Assembly (NCBI GenBank): GCA_036378535.1
Contig: DASUWH010000045.1
Coordinates: forward strand, 202,019 to 266,018
Direction: 5' to 3'
DNA length: 64,000 nucleotides
DNA from: Gp1-AA122 sp036378535
GTDB taxonomy: Bacteria > Acidobacteriota > Terriglobia > Terriglobales > Acidobacteriaceae
The notes under the pieces were generated by a model. It saw nothing but the letters and a program-made list of their open reading frames with translations, searched no databases and had not been told where the DNA came from. The position numbers and the translations under genes are program-made. This document shows positions 50,763 to 61,329 of this stretch, one piece after another (positions within the stretch are counted from its first letter, which is position 1; the number at the start of each line of letters is the position of its first letter).

Positions 50763-51236
50763 TTAACGTTTAGCCGCCTTCTTCAGCATCACGATCTGAC
50801 CCGCATGATAAAGCTCGTGCTGCACGATGCCGGCGAACATGTAGAAAAAAGTGTAGTAGGGCGCGGACTTGCCCTGAACCTGCTGCTGCAGGCGCGAGTC
50901 GGGAAATTCGGCAGCCACCTTGACCAGCGCGGCATGAGTTTTCTTGAGATGTTCGAGTGCGTTGCGCCATGCCTTTTCACTGGTATCCACGACCGGTGGG
51001 AAATTCTCCCTGTCGGAGAGATTAACGACTTCGCCGCCGCTCCTGCGGAGGACAGCATCATCCCAGGCCGCCATATGCAGAACCAGTTCCCAAATGCTAT
51101 GAGCATTCTTGATCGGACGGGCCGCGGCGGTCGCGGCTTTTACATCTGACAAAATCTCGAGAACGGAATCGCCGTGCCAGGCATCACCTTCGAATGCCCG
51201 GCGAATCTGGTCGGCAAGACGGGTAGATTCAGACAT
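50763..51236 (-). CDS. DinB/YfiT-like four-helix protein
   Basis: 157 aa, start at 51236 chosen because GGAGG lies 5-6 nt upstream. DinB-superfamily pattern of metal-binding histidines: IWELVLHMAAWDDAV (His 1) and IVQHELYHAGQIVML (His 2 and 3). Such proteins often act as thiol-dependent transferases or are of unknown function. The helix-rich middle (EHLKKTHAALVKVAAEF) fits the fold. Monocistronic; downstream of the lpxI unit, with iterated TTAGCACTT-type repeats upstream. Confidence 0.85.
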   Translation of the reverse strand: MSESTRLADQIRRAFEGDAWHGDSVLEILSDVKAATAAARPIKNAHSIWELVLHMAAWDDAVLRRSGGEVVNLSDRENFPPVVDTSEKAWRNALEHLKKTHAALVKVAAEFPDSRLQQQVQGKSAPYYTFFYMFAGIVQHELYHAGQIVMLKKAAKR

Positions 51237-51252
51237 GAAAACCTCCAAAGCA

Positions 51253-51393
51253 GCACTTGGCAATTAGCACCTGGCATTTAACCGTCTGACATTCGAAATC
51301 TCGATACGGATATGCGCGCGCCCGAGGTGAAACGCCACCAATGTCTTTGCCACTCTGTGCTGAGGCTAAATGCTAATTGCTAAATGCTAAGTG
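51253..51393. repeat. Imperfect inverted repeat of TTAGCACTT-type units overlapping the lpxI stop
   Basis: Left arm 51253-51283 and right arm 51363-51393 are imperfect complements of about 31 nt, built from the same units as the 25268 element. The final codons of lpxI (AGC ACT TAG) lie within the right arm. Confidence 0.65.
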
Positions 51394-52226
51394 CTGACTA
51401 TGGCAATGCCGGCCACATCAGCAGCCGTGATGACTGCCTCCCCGTCGAGCAGCAGGCACTTGCCTGCATCGATCGCCAGGCAAGTCGCTCCCGCTAGGCG
51501 CATGACATCGATTGTTTTGATTCCGATGACGGGCACATCGAAGCGCATATCTTGATTGGGCTTCGCGATCTTCACCACGGTGAGCTCTCGACTGAGCGTT
51601 GAAGCGTTGCCTTCCAGCGATTTCATGATCCTTCCAGCCCGCTCGATGGTCTCGTCCGTGCCTTCCATGGCTTCGACGGCCACACAAGCCGACTCGGCGA
51701 CCACGACTGTCTGGCCGATGTCGTACTGGGCCAAGTGTCGGGCTACGGCGTGGCCATACTCAACATTTTTGTTCTCTTGCTCTGTGGGAGTTCGTTTCGT
51801 CAGTATTCCTTTTTTGGCGAGCAGGGGTTCGAGGAATGCTGTGGAATTTTCAAGAACGATGCCTTCGTCCCCCAACACTTTCGCTACCGCTCCCAGCAAT
51901 GCGTCCGTGTTGCGGGACCTTAAAGAGAGAAGAAGCTTGGCAAGCCTCCAATCCGGCCGGATGCTGGAGAATATCTGCTTGTGCTTGACCTGCCCGGCCA
52001 TGACGGCGCGACGAACCCCTTCGCGCCTGAAGGTGTCAATCAGCCGCGACAGCTCCCCCAGAGACATCCAATGGATCGCCGCAGCGCCATGCGACTCGAT
52101 TTCCGGAAAAGTCTCTTCCTTGATGGCGGCTACTACAACCTCAAATCCCTGGGCCCGCGCCGCATCCAGCACCAAGAAGGGAAAGCGTCCATTTCCAGCG
52201 ATTAGTCCCAGACGCTCCGCCATCAT
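51387..52226 (-). CDS. lpxI: UDP-2,3-diacylglucosamine pyrophosphatase LpxI
   Basis: Hydrolyses UDP-2,3-diacylglucosamine to lipid X in lipid A synthesis, the alternative to LpxH. The protein is 279 aa, full length. N-terminus ERLGLIAGNGRFPFLVLDAA, middle GVRRAVMAGQVKHKQIF and ENSTAFLEPLLAKKGILT, C-terminus DVPVIGIKTIDVMRLAGATC and LAIDAGKCLLLDGE; all match the DUF1009/LpxI pattern. Two tandem ATG codons at the start sit right after GGAGG, so the second (52223) may be used. Same strand as lpxA and fabZ, with 172 bp of repeat-bearing DNA between. Confidence 0.93.
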   Translation of the reverse strand: MMAERLGLIAGNGRFPFLVLDAARAQGFEVVVAAIKEETFPEIESHGAAAIHWMSLGELSRLIDTFRREGVRRAVMAGQVKHKQIFSSIRPDWRLAKLLLSLRSRNTDALLGAVAKVLGDEGIVLENSTAFLEPLLAKKGILTKRTPTEQENKNVEYGHAVARHLAQYDIGQTVVVAESACVAVEAMEGTDETIERAGRIMKSLEGNASTLSRELTVVKIAKPNQDMRFDVPVIGIKTIDVMRLAGATCLAIDAGKCLLLDGEAVITAADVAGIAIVST

Positions 52227-52317
52227 CCTCCGCCACTGGTATCAGCACTGGCGAGCTTGGCTCGCCTGCCCAGACGCGGGCGCCTGGGCCTACGGGTCAT
52301 CGCCATAGGCCATATAG

Positions 52318-52395
52318 CCGCCTCGGCCGTCCGGCTAACGTAGGGACAGGTGCCCTCACCTGTCCGGCCGAGCGAAGCTCGGACCTGTTTCTGAA
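52318..52395. repeat. CGTAGGGACAGGTGCCCTCACCTG repeat upstream of lpxI
   Basis: AACGTAGGGACAGGTGCCCT followed by CACCTGTCCGGCCGAGCGAAGCTCGGACCTG contains nested inverted repeats (GGACAGGTG / CACCTGTCC). A near copy lies at 55041-55090. Confidence 0.7.
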
Positions 52396-52398
52396 CTG

Positions 52399-53217
52399 CT
52401 ACTTCACCACCCCGCGCTCGGAACCCTCGATAAAGCGGATCAGCGTGTCCACGTCTTCGCCGCGGTCTGCCTCCGCCTTCAGCTTCTCGAGAGCCTGCGA
52501 CGTGTTGAGCTTGGAGGCGAGCAGTGTCTTATATGCGTGGTGAATCTTGCGGATGCGCTCCGCACTAAACCCGCGCCGCTGCAAGCCTACCGTGTTCAGG
52601 CCATAGGCATGCGTATCGCGCGCGGCCGCGGTCTTGGAAAACGGCAAAACGTCTTTCGTGATGGTGGTGCCCCCGCCGATGTAGGAGTGCGCTCCAATCC
52701 GCACGAACTGGTGTACGGGACAAAGCGCGCCCACCACCGCCCACTCTTCCACCGTGACATGTCCGGCCAGGGTTGCGCCGTTGATCAGCATAGCGTGATC
52801 GCCAATCTGCGAATCGTGCCCGACATGCGAATACGCCATGATCAGGGTGTGATTGCCGATCCTGGTGGTGCCGCCGCCTTTGGCCGTGCCCCGGTTGATG
52901 GTGACGTACTCGCGCACCACATTGTGATCGCCCATGACCAGCCACGTGCGCTCGCCCATAAAGCTGATGTCCTGAGGCTCGGTGCCGACCGCGCTATAGG
53001 GAAAGAATCGGTTGTCGGCGCCAATCTTAGCCGGACCGTCAATCGTGACGTGCGAGATCAATTCGCAGCCTTCGCCAAGCTCGACCTCCGCTCCCACCAC
53101 GCAGTAGGGACCGATTTTGCAGGATCGCGCGATGCTGGCTTGCGGGTCGACGACGGCGGTGGGATGAATAAAAGCGTCAGTCTCCGAGGGCCAATTCTGA
53201 AAGCTGGTGAGAGTCAT
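52399..53217 (-). CDS. lpxA: UDP-N-acetylglucosamine O-acyltransferase
   Basis: First step of lipid A synthesis, adding a 3-hydroxyacyl chain from ACP. The protein is 272 aa, normal length. Left-handed beta-helix hexapeptide repeats (IHPTAVVDPQASIARSCKIG, PYCVVGAEVELGEGCEL, LIMAYSHVGHDSQIGDHAML). The catalytic His is in MAYSHVGHDS. The C-terminal helical domain includes NTVGLQRRGFSAERIRKIHH. Its start is 1 bp after the fabZ stop, the conserved fabZ-lpxA pair, so they are co-transcribed. Confidence 0.97.
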   Translation of the reverse strand: MTLTSFQNWPSETDAFIHPTAVVDPQASIARSCKIGPYCVVGAEVELGEGCELISHVTIDGPAKIGADNRFFPYSAVGTEPQDISFMGERTWLVMGDHNVVREYVTINRGTAKGGGTTRIGNHTLIMAYSHVGHDSQIGDHAMLINGATLAGHVTVEEWAVVGALCPVHQFVRIGAHSYIGGGTTITKDVLPFSKTAAARDTHAYGLNTVGLQRRGFSAERIRKIHHAYKTLLASKLNTSQALEKLKAEADRGEDVDTLIRFIEGSERGVVK

Positions 53218-53218
53218 T

Positions 53219-53755
53219 TTAAGTTCTGAGTGGGGCGTTCTCGCTACCGTCGGCCGATCCTGTTGTGCGGGTGCGGGAGCGATCCACTAACTGGCAAGTA
53301 ACCGTAGCTTCAGCGACTCGCTTGTCACCCACGAAGACTTTGCCTTCCATGCGAACTGCAGTGACCCGCCAGGCTTTTACTTCCACTTCGATGCGCAACT
53401 GGTCGCCGGGCAGTACCGGACGGCGGAAGCGGGCGCGCTCAATGCCGGTGAAGACCATAAGTTTTCCATCCCGGTCATCTACCTCGGTCAACAATAGCGC
53501 ACCCCCGGTCTGCGCGATGGCCTCGACGATCAGCACTCCCGGCATGATCGGCAGGTTCGGGAAATGTCCCTGGAAGAACGGCTCATTGATGGTCACGTTC
53601 TTGATCGCCACAATCCGTTCTTTACGCTTAAGATCGAGCACCCGGTCGATGAGCAGAAAGGGGTAGCGATGCGGAAGAATGCGCAAGATATCATTGATAT
53701 CCAGCGTAGTTCGAGGAGCTAGTGCTTCGGTTTCGGTAGTGATCTCCGCCGCCAT
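53219..53755 (-). CDS. fabZ: 3-hydroxyacyl-[ACP] dehydratase
   Basis: Hotdog-fold dehydratase of fatty-acid elongation. The protein is 178 aa; the core is about 145, with an N-terminal extension of about 18 and a C-terminal tail of about 15 residues. Motifs: ILRILPHRYPFLLIDRVLDL, NEPFFQGHFPNLPIMPGVLI (active-site His), and the partner Glu in IVEAIAQTGG. Head of the fabZ-lpxA(-lpxI) unit, balancing fatty-acid and lipid A synthesis from the same hydroxyacyl-ACP pool. Divergent from the M20 peptidase gene by 58 bp. Confidence 0.95.
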   Translation of the reverse strand: MAAEITTETEALAPRTTLDINDILRILPHRYPFLLIDRVLDLKRKERIVAIKNVTINEPFFQGHFPNLPIMPGVLIVEAIAQTGGALLLTEVDDRDGKLMVFTGIERARFRRPVLPGDQLRIEVEVKAWRVTAVRMEGKVFVGDKRVAEATVTCQLVDRSRTRTTGSADGSENAPLRT

Positions 53756-53813
53756 TTCCGTTTCCGCGTAAGCCGACGATTATACTGTACCGCGTTGGCG
53801 AACTTAGGATTTC

Positions 53814-55022
53814 ATGAAGAAGAAAAGAAGCAAGGCAACGCCGAAAGCAGGCTCCAAGTCTGTACCTCGCAAACAAATTACTGAGATACCGGACCGCCTT
53901 CCCTGGTTGCGTGAAAGACAAGGCGCGATGGCGGAAGTCATCCGCCAGATGGTCGAGATCGAATCGCCCAGCGACAACAAGGCTGCCGTCGATCGGCTCG
54001 GCCGCTGGCTTGCCGGAAAATTCGAGGCACTCGGCGGCCACAGCAAATTTCATCGTGCCATTGATTTCGGCGATCACCTCCAGGTGGATTTCCCCGGCCG
54101 CGACCGGCGCCTGCCGGTGCTCTTGTTGGGTCATCTGGACACGGTCTACCCTCTGGGAACTTTGGCCACCATGCCCTGTCGAGAAACGGCAGGCCGCCTC
54201 CACGGCCCGGGCACGCTCGATATGAAATCCGGCATCGCCATGATGCTGTATGCGATCGACGCCATGCGTGATCAAGGCGGCACACTCCCGCGCGCCCTGA
54301 CCGTGCTGCTGGTCTCCGACGAAGAGGTGGGCAGTTCCTCTTCGCGGCGCATCACCGAAGAACTGGCCAAGCGATCCGACGCGGTGTTCGTGCTCGAGCC
54401 TTCTTACGGTCCGAAAGGCGCTGTCAAAACAGCTCGAAAAGGAGTTGGCGAGTACACATTAAAGGTCACCGGGAAAGCCGCCCACGCCGGATTGGATTTC
54501 GACAAAGGCCACAGTGCGATTCTCGAAATGGCACGCCAAATCGAACGCATCTCCACGTTCGTGGACCACAAACGTGGGCTAACCGTGAATGTCGGCCTGA
54601 TTCGAGGTGGAACGCGCGTCAACGTCATTCCCGCCGAGGCGACGGCGACTATTGATGTCCGAGTGGTTCGCGCCCGCGACGCCGCCGACATCGACCGCAA
54701 GTTGCGCGGTTTGAAAGCTGTCGACCGCCAATGCAAGCTGGAGACACGCGGCGGTGTGGAGCGCCCGCCTATGGAACGAACTGGCGGTGTTGCCGAGCTC
54801 TTCCGCCATGCCTCGGAACTGGCAAAGCGCGCCGGCTGGAAGCTCGAAGAAGCCGCGGTGGGTGGGGGATCAGACGGAAATTTCACGGCCGCGCTCGGCA
54901 TTCCAACGCTCGACGGCTTAGGGGGCGTCGGCGAAGGAGCGCATGCTCCCACCGAGTCAATCGTAATTTCCGAGCTACCGAAAAGGGCCGCCCTGCTGGC
55001 CGCCTTAGTCGAAAGCAAGTAG
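53814..55022 (+). CDS. M20-family metallopeptidase (glutamate carboxypeptidase type)
   Basis: 402 aa. Zn ligands and catalytic residues: LLLGHLDTVYPLGT (His, Asp), GPGTLDMKSGIAMML (bridging Asp), SDEEVGSSSSRR (Glu-Glu pair), LEPSYGPKGAVKTARKGVG, and near the end GVGEGAHAPTESIVI (His). The dimerisation domain lies between (about 190-300: KAAHAGLDFDKGHSAILEMA). A Lys/Arg/Ser-rich N-terminus replaces a signal peptide, so cytoplasmic. Similar to CPG2-type enzymes that release C-terminal Glu. Substrate unproven. Confidence 0.92.
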   Translation: MKKKRSKATPKAGSKSVPRKQITEIPDRLPWLRERQGAMAEVIRQMVEIESPSDNKAAVDRLGRWLAGKFEALGGHSKFHRAIDFGDHLQVDFPGRDRRLPVLLLGHLDTVYPLGTLATMPCRETAGRLHGPGTLDMKSGIAMMLYAIDAMRDQGGTLPRALTVLLVSDEEVGSSSSRRITEELAKRSDAVFVLEPSYGPKGAVKTARKGVGEYTLKVTGKAAHAGLDFDKGHSAILEMARQIERISTFVDHKRGLTVNVGLIRGGTRVNVIPAEATATIDVRVVRARDAADIDRKLRGLKAVDRQCKLETRGGVERPPMERTGGVAELFRHASELAKRAGWKLEEAAVGGGSDGNFTAALGIPTLDGLGGVGEGAHAPTESIVISELPKRAALLAALVESK

Positions 55023-55040
55023 GGACGATTGCCGACGCCC

Positions 55041-55094
55041 ACGTAGGGACCGGTGCCCTCACCTGTCCAGCCGAGCAAGCTCGCCTCGCCTTTG
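55041..55094. repeat. CGTAGGGACCGGTGCCCTCACCTG repeat
   Basis: Near copy of the element at 52318, between the M20 peptidase and tatA genes. Confidence 0.7.
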
Positions 55095-55211
55095 CTGGTC
55101 TGACCTCCCTTTTTGACTCTGACTTCCACCTAGCCTAGAATTTCAACAGGGTATTCTGCGCGAGTCGGAAGCGTCCATGGGGCGCCGGGCGAAACCCTAA
55201 GGAGTTACACC

Positions 55212-55379
55212 ATGCCTGGAAAATTGGGTTTGCCTGAAATTCTGCTGATCCTGGCCGTCGCGCTTCTGATCTTCGGTCCCAGCAAGCTGGCTGACCTGGG
55301 CAAAGGCCTGGGCGAAGGTATTAAGAACTTCAAGTCCGCAGTCAAAGACGGCGAACAAGGCACGGAGAAGAAGCCCTAA
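55212..55379 (+). CDS. tatA: Twin-arginine translocase subunit TatA/E
   Basis: 55 aa. Pore-forming component for folded-protein export. MPGKLGLPEILLILAVALLI forms the single membrane helix; FGPSKLADLGKGLGEGIKNF is the amphipathic helix with the conserved FG-P turn; the tail is short and charged. AAGGAG lies 7 nt before the ATG. At 55 aa it is near the short end for TatA. No tatB/tatC is nearby. Alone between the M20 peptidase and maf genes. Confidence 0.92.
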   Translation: MPGKLGLPEILLILAVALLIFGPSKLADLGKGLGEGIKNFKSAVKDGEQGTEKKP

Positions 55380-55406
55380 GCACTTGCGCGATTGATTCCT
55401 CCCATT

Positions 55407-55440
55407 TGTCATCCCGAGCGCAGCGAGGGATCTGCATTTT
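55407..55440 (+). repeat. Dispersed repeat, TGTCATCC family, encoding the Maf C-terminus
   Basis: TGTCATCCCGAGCGCAGCGA followed by GGGATCTGC. Translated on the minus strand as the last residues of Maf (ADPSLRSG). Confidence 0.75.
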
Positions 55441-56041
55441 CTTTTGCTCCGAAGCCCACCTCGCGCAACATCCGATAAACCAACGCCACCGGCAATCCCA
55501 CCACGTTGAAATAATCCCCTTCGATGCGCGAAATCCATCGCGATGCAAAGCCCTGAATGCCATACGCCCCGGCTTTGTCCATAGGCTCGCCAGTGTTCAC
55601 ATAAAAATCGATGTCTTCATCGCTTAGGGACGCGAAACTGACGGACGTAACTTCGGAACGGACAATTTCAGTTCTCGCTTCCAGGTTCTCAGGTCTCACT
55701 TGGGTAAGATCCGCAGGGGTAATTACGCACACGCCAGTAATCACCTGGTGAGTTCGCCCCGATATCCTCCGCAACATTCGGGCTGCTTCGGCGGCATCGG
55801 ATGGTTTGTTGAGGATCTCGCTACCGACGACAACGGTCGTATCTGCGCCCAGGACAAAATCTTGTCGGTGGTGCTGGGCGATGGCGCGCGCCTTAACGCG
55901 CGCGAGCCGCTCCACAAATGCTTTCGGGGCTTCGCCTGGCTCGGGCACTTCTGGAATATCGGTTGATTCGACGACAAATGAAATACCGGCGTTGTGCAGC
56001 AGTTCCCGGCGGCGAGGAGAAGCAGAGGCGAGAATGAGCAT
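55409..56041 (-). CDS. maf: Maf-family nucleotide pyrophosphatase
   Basis: Hydrolyses non-canonical or canonical NTPs (dTTP/UTP/CTP type cannot be told here); associated with division arrest. 210 aa from 56041 (MLILASASPRRRELLHNAGI, the standard start; six upstream codons are dropped). Motifs: ASASPRR, DFVLGADTTVVVGSEIL, KPSDAAEAARMLRRISGRTH, and AGAYGIQGFASRWI with the catalytic Lys in PMDKAGAYG. The last residues (ENADPSLRSG) come from a dispersed repeat, so the natural end was probably earlier. Confidence 0.93.
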   Translation of the reverse strand: MLILASASPRRRELLHNAGISFVVESTDIPEVPEPGEAPKAFVERLARVKARAIAQHHRQDFVLGADTTVVVGSEILNKPSDAAEAARMLRRISGRTHQVITGVCVITPADLTQVRPENLEARTEIVRSEVTSVSFASLSDEDIDFYVNTGEPMDKAGAYGIQGFASRWISRIEGDYFNVVGLPVALVYRMLREVGFGAKENADPSLRSG

Positions 56042-56087
56042 TGAACCGATTTTATCCAAGTGATCAGGAACTCGCGCATGTTTGAAA

Positions 56088-56200
56088 AAAGCGAGGTCCC
56101 CCTCGACTCCGCTCGGGCAGGCTCTCTAGCCGGGCTTACGCTCTTGGTCGGGATGACAGGATTGAAGGCTGAGAACTGAGAACCGGGAACTGGAAACTGT
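56088..56200 (-). repeat. TGTCATCC-family repeat plus GAGAACTGAGAAC iterations
   Basis: 56088-56162 reads on the minus strand TGTCATCCCGACCAAGAGCG...GTCGAGGGGGACC. 56167-56200 holds GGCTGAGAACTGAGAACCGG-type iterations. Between maf and the amidohydrolase gene. Confidence 0.65.
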
Positions 56201-56201
56201 T

Positions 56202-57644
56202 TTATCGAACTCCCACCAGCCCTTTCACCGATTCGATCAGCTTGGCGGAATCGTATCCCACTCCGTCTTTGAAAACGATTTCCACATTTTCGATGTCGTC
56301 GATTTTCCTGGAAGGATCGCCCTTCACCACGACCAGGTCCGCGTTCTTGCCTACCGCAATCGTGCCGATGTGCTCCAGGTCGCCGAGATATTGTGCCCCG
56401 TTGTAAGTCGCGATGTGAATCGCCTCCAGGGGAGTGAAACCTTCTTCCACCAGCAGTTCAACTTCGCGCTGATCGCCAAAGCCGGGAATAACACCGCCAA
56501 TGCCAGTCGGATCCAATCCCGCCAGCAGCAGCCCTCCGGCTTTCACGAAGTCACGCTCGAATTCCATATCCATCTGGAAGGTCCGCGTCCATGGCCGCTC
56601 CACTACTTGACCCGTCTTGGGATCGTGCTTCGGCAGATCGAGCCGCACGCGGTTTTCCAGGAACTGATTGCGCGCCTCTTCCGACATGGCATCCAAAACG
56701 CGCGGCTGCAGGGGGGCCTTGCCGGCCACGAATAACTCAAAGACCGGCAGCGTCGAGGTGACGGCAACATGGTGAGCCACAAGATCGCGAATGGTCTCTT
56801 GAATGGGAGGATCGCTCACCTTCATTCTGACGAGCTCGTTGGCTGTATCGTTAATGTCGGGGCACTGGTCGGGCTTCTTCCCCGAAAAAAATTCCGTGTC
56901 CACATCCAGGCCGTGTTCGAGGTCATCAATACCCAGCGCCGCCGCCTCGCGGAATCCGATCGAGCAAAGATGCCCGGTCACCTTCACTCCGCGCTTGTGC
57001 GCCGCCTGGATGGCCGCTCCCAGAACTTCGCGGGAAATAAAGTTGTACGCCTTAAAGTTGTCCACGCCGCGATCAATCCAGAAATTCACCGTATCGATCG
57101 CCTCTTGCGGTGTTTTGAGTTCCGTCATCTGCGGAGTCCAGCTGCCCGGCCCCTCCAGGTAGGGCCCGGTAACGTGCATGTGCGGACCCGGCGTCTTGCC
57201 GGCATCAATGTCCTTCTTGACCAGGAGATCGGTATAAGGCTCGATGCTGCCGGTAGTGCGAATCGTAGTCACGCCGCCGGCTAGGTAGAGACGAGGAAAA
57301 CTGATCGCCATCTCGTGAAAGATGGCATCCCCGGCGGGATAGAACATATGATCGTGCATTCCGACCAGGCCGGGAATGATCGTGTGGTCGTGCAGGTCAA
57401 TCACCTGCGCTCCCGTGGGCACGCTGCCCGCGCCGCCGATAGACTGAATCTTTCCTTGGGAGATGACGACTGCCTGATCTTCACGCGCCGCCGCCCCGGT
57501 TCCGTCTATGACGCGCACATGTGTGAGCACCACCGTGGGCGCCTCCACTTTGACGAACTTCCGCACCTCAGGCGAGAGCGTCTGAGCGCAAGCCATGCAC
57601 CCGCAAATCAAAATGCAGAGAAACGAAGACCATCCCGTCTTCAT
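56202..57644 (-). CDS. Exported metal-dependent amidohydrolase
   Basis: 480 aa with a signal peptide (MKTGWSSFLCILICGCMACA; a lipobox-like GCMAC reading is possible). TIM-barrel amidohydrolase fold with the HxH metal site in IPGLVGMHDHMFYP, then VTGHLCSIGFREAAALGIDD, ELEHGLD-type His, and LAGLDPTGIGGVIPGFG (Asp). N- and C-terminal parts form the beta-sandwich (RVIDGTGAAAREDQAVVISQ; GKNADLVVVKGDPSRKIDDI). Close relatives are imidazolonepropionase-like or prolidase-type enzymes. Substrate unknown; periplasmic. Divergent from lepA. Confidence 0.88.
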   Translation of the reverse strand: MKTGWSSFLCILICGCMACAQTLSPEVRKFVKVEAPTVVLTHVRVIDGTGAAAREDQAVVISQGKIQSIGGAGSVPTGAQVIDLHDHTIIPGLVGMHDHMFYPAGDAIFHEMAISFPRLYLAGGVTTIRTTGSIEPYTDLLVKKDIDAGKTPGPHMHVTGPYLEGPGSWTPQMTELKTPQEAIDTVNFWIDRGVDNFKAYNFISREVLGAAIQAAHKRGVKVTGHLCSIGFREAAALGIDDLEHGLDVDTEFFSGKKPDQCPDINDTANELVRMKVSDPPIQETIRDLVAHHVAVTSTLPVFELFVAGKAPLQPRVLDAMSEEARNQFLENRVRLDLPKHDPKTGQVVERPWTRTFQMDMEFERDFVKAGGLLLAGLDPTGIGGVIPGFGDQREVELLVEEGFTPLEAIHIATYNGAQYLGDLEHIGTIAVGKNADLVVVKGDPSRKIDDIENVEIVFKDGVGYDSAKLIESVKGLVGVR

Positions 57645-57793
57645 TGTCGCTCCTGATTAATAAGCACGCGCATTGTACCTCACACGGTGAATCCGAAACC
57701 TCTGAACCATTTCGCCGCCGTACTGAGAGCCGATAGCTGGGAGCCGAGACCTGAGACCTCGCCTCAATCCTGCCTGTTAGAATTGATCTACCG

Positions 57794-59602
<1,809 letters not shown>

Positions 59603-59958
59603 CTGTTACAACACCCGCGAATTCAGTGACTTCCATCGTGTACAGATGTTCCTGTATGTGAATATCTCAAAATCTGCAGCGCTTGCACAATTCTCCTGTC
59701 TGCATTGACGAACTTCTATATACGCCAGCTATATCTATGTTGCATAAGGGCTTAATAGCACGTCGGTGCCAGTCGAGGTTCAAAACGTCCTGTCGATTCT
59801 TAAGCGGACGATGAAGCGAGCTTCACTATTCACAGAATTTTCCACAGCCTTCCTACTGAAATCCTGCTCAGCGCAATCGGTAAATGTATGGTGGTCCAGC
59901 CAGTTCAGCGGGCAACTCGGCAACTAACACGTCAATTGCCAAAAGCGGCTGGATCGCG
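59603..59958. other. Gene-free convergent interval between lepA and dnaB
   Basis: No ORF with protein-like composition and no strong terminator hairpin on either side. A TTGACG (59706-59711) followed after 19 bp by TATATC could be a weak plus-strand promoter, and TATA-N11-TATAT symmetry lies inside it. Otherwise featureless. Confidence 0.5.
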
Positions 59959-61329
59959 TCACTCTTCCGGCGGTATTTCGCCGTCGGCCAGGTTGTCGAA
60001 ACGCGTTGAGGATTTCAGGAAGGCCAGGCCTACCCTGCCGATGGGGCCGTTCCTTTGTTTGGCGATGATAATCTCCGCTTTACCTTCCAGTTCCGGATCA
60101 TCCCGCTTATAGACTTCTTCGCGGAAGATGAACATGACCAGGTCGGCATCCTGTTCGATCGAACCCGACTCCCGCAGGTCAGACAGCTGCGGCCGGTGAT
60201 CCCCAGAGCCGCGAGTTTCTGGAGCGCGGCTTAGCTGCGAGAGGGCGACCACCGGGACCTCGAGTTCCTTGGCCAAGGCTTTGAGGCCCCGGGAAATTGC
60301 GGACACTTCCTGGGTGCGGTTCTCATAACGCTTGCCGCTGCCGCCCGACATGAGTTGCAAATAGTCGACGACAATCAGATCCAGCTGTCCTTGCGACTGA
60401 TAAAGACGTCGCGCCTTGGCACGCATCTCGCTGACTGGAATCCCGGGCGTGTCGTCCACAAAGATTTTCGCCTGCGCGAGTTTCTCGACGGCGCCCTGAA
60501 TCTTACGCGTGTCGTCCTGCCATAAAGACCCGGTCCGCAGGCGGTGCGCATCCACGCGTGCCACGGAACATAGCATGCGCTGCAAGAGCGCCTGGCGCGA
60601 CATTTCCAAAGAGAACACACCGACCACCTTGTCCTCGTAGATAGCGGCATTCTCGGCGATGTTCATGGCAAAGGAAGTCTTGCCCATCGAAGGCCGCGCC
60701 GCAATGATGACCAGATCGGATTTCTGCAGGCCGCTCGTCATCTCGTCGAGTTTCTCGTAATGCGTGGCCACCCCCGTGATGCGGCGTCCACGCTGGAGCA
60801 GCGCGTCGATGCCGCCCAGTTCCTTGATGATCTCGGGCACGCCCGTGAAGCCGCGGCCAATGCGCTGTTCCGATAGCTGGAAGATGGTCGCTTCGGCATC
60901 GTTCAGAATTTCATCGGCGGGATCGGACTGGTCCGCAGCCCGCGCAATCGCGGCGCTGGACGCATGAATCAGGCCCCGCAGCAGCGCCTTGTCGCGAACA
61001 ATCTTGATGTAATGCTCGATGCTGGGCCGGTCTGGAACACCGTCCATCAAGGACGAAACGTAGGCTACGTCACCCACCGCCTCCAGTTCTTTGCGCCGGT
61101 TCAACTCGTCGATGAGCGTGATGATGTCGACCGGCCGCGCCGATTCCATCAGGTCGATAACGCGCGAGTAGATGCGCCGGTGCGCATCGAGCGAGAAATC
61201 TTCCGGATGAAGATGCTCGGCGGCCTCGTTGTAGGCGCGGTTGTCGAGAAGAATCGCCCCCAATATCGAGCGCTCGGCTTCGACGTTGGCAGGAAGAGAG
61301 CTTGCGAGGTTGTAATCGGTGGTCGCCAT
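59959..61329 (-). CDS. dnaB: Replicative DNA helicase
   Basis: Hexameric 5'-3' helicase. 456 aa from 61329 (MATTDYNLASSLPANVEAER, normal start; 28 upstream codons dropped; weak AAGAAG SD). N-terminal DnaB domain (NVEAERSILGAILLDNRAYN, primase-interacting hairpin) then the RecA-like domain: Walker A AARPSMGKTSFAMN, Walker B LDLIVVDYLQLMSGG, PVVALSQLSRAPETRGSGDH (H3/arginine region), SIEQDADLVMFIFREEVY. No intein seen. It lies on the minus strand downstream of the ncRNA candidate. Confidence 0.98.
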   Translation of the reverse strand: MATTDYNLASSLPANVEAERSILGAILLDNRAYNEAAEHLHPEDFSLDAHRRIYSRVIDLMESARPVDIITLIDELNRRKELEAVGDVAYVSSLMDGVPDRPSIEHYIKIVRDKALLRGLIHASSAAIARAADQSDPADEILNDAEATIFQLSEQRIGRGFTGVPEIIKELGGIDALLQRGRRITGVATHYEKLDEMTSGLQKSDLVIIAARPSMGKTSFAMNIAENAAIYEDKVVGVFSLEMSRQALLQRMLCSVARVDAHRLRTGSLWQDDTRKIQGAVEKLAQAKIFVDDTPGIPVSEMRAKARRLYQSQGQLDLIVVDYLQLMSGGSGKRYENRTQEVSAISRGLKALAKELEVPVVALSQLSRAPETRGSGDHRPQLSDLRESGSIEQDADLVMFIFREEVYKRDDPELEGKAEIIIAKQRNGPIGRVGLAFLKSSTRFDNLADGEIPPEE

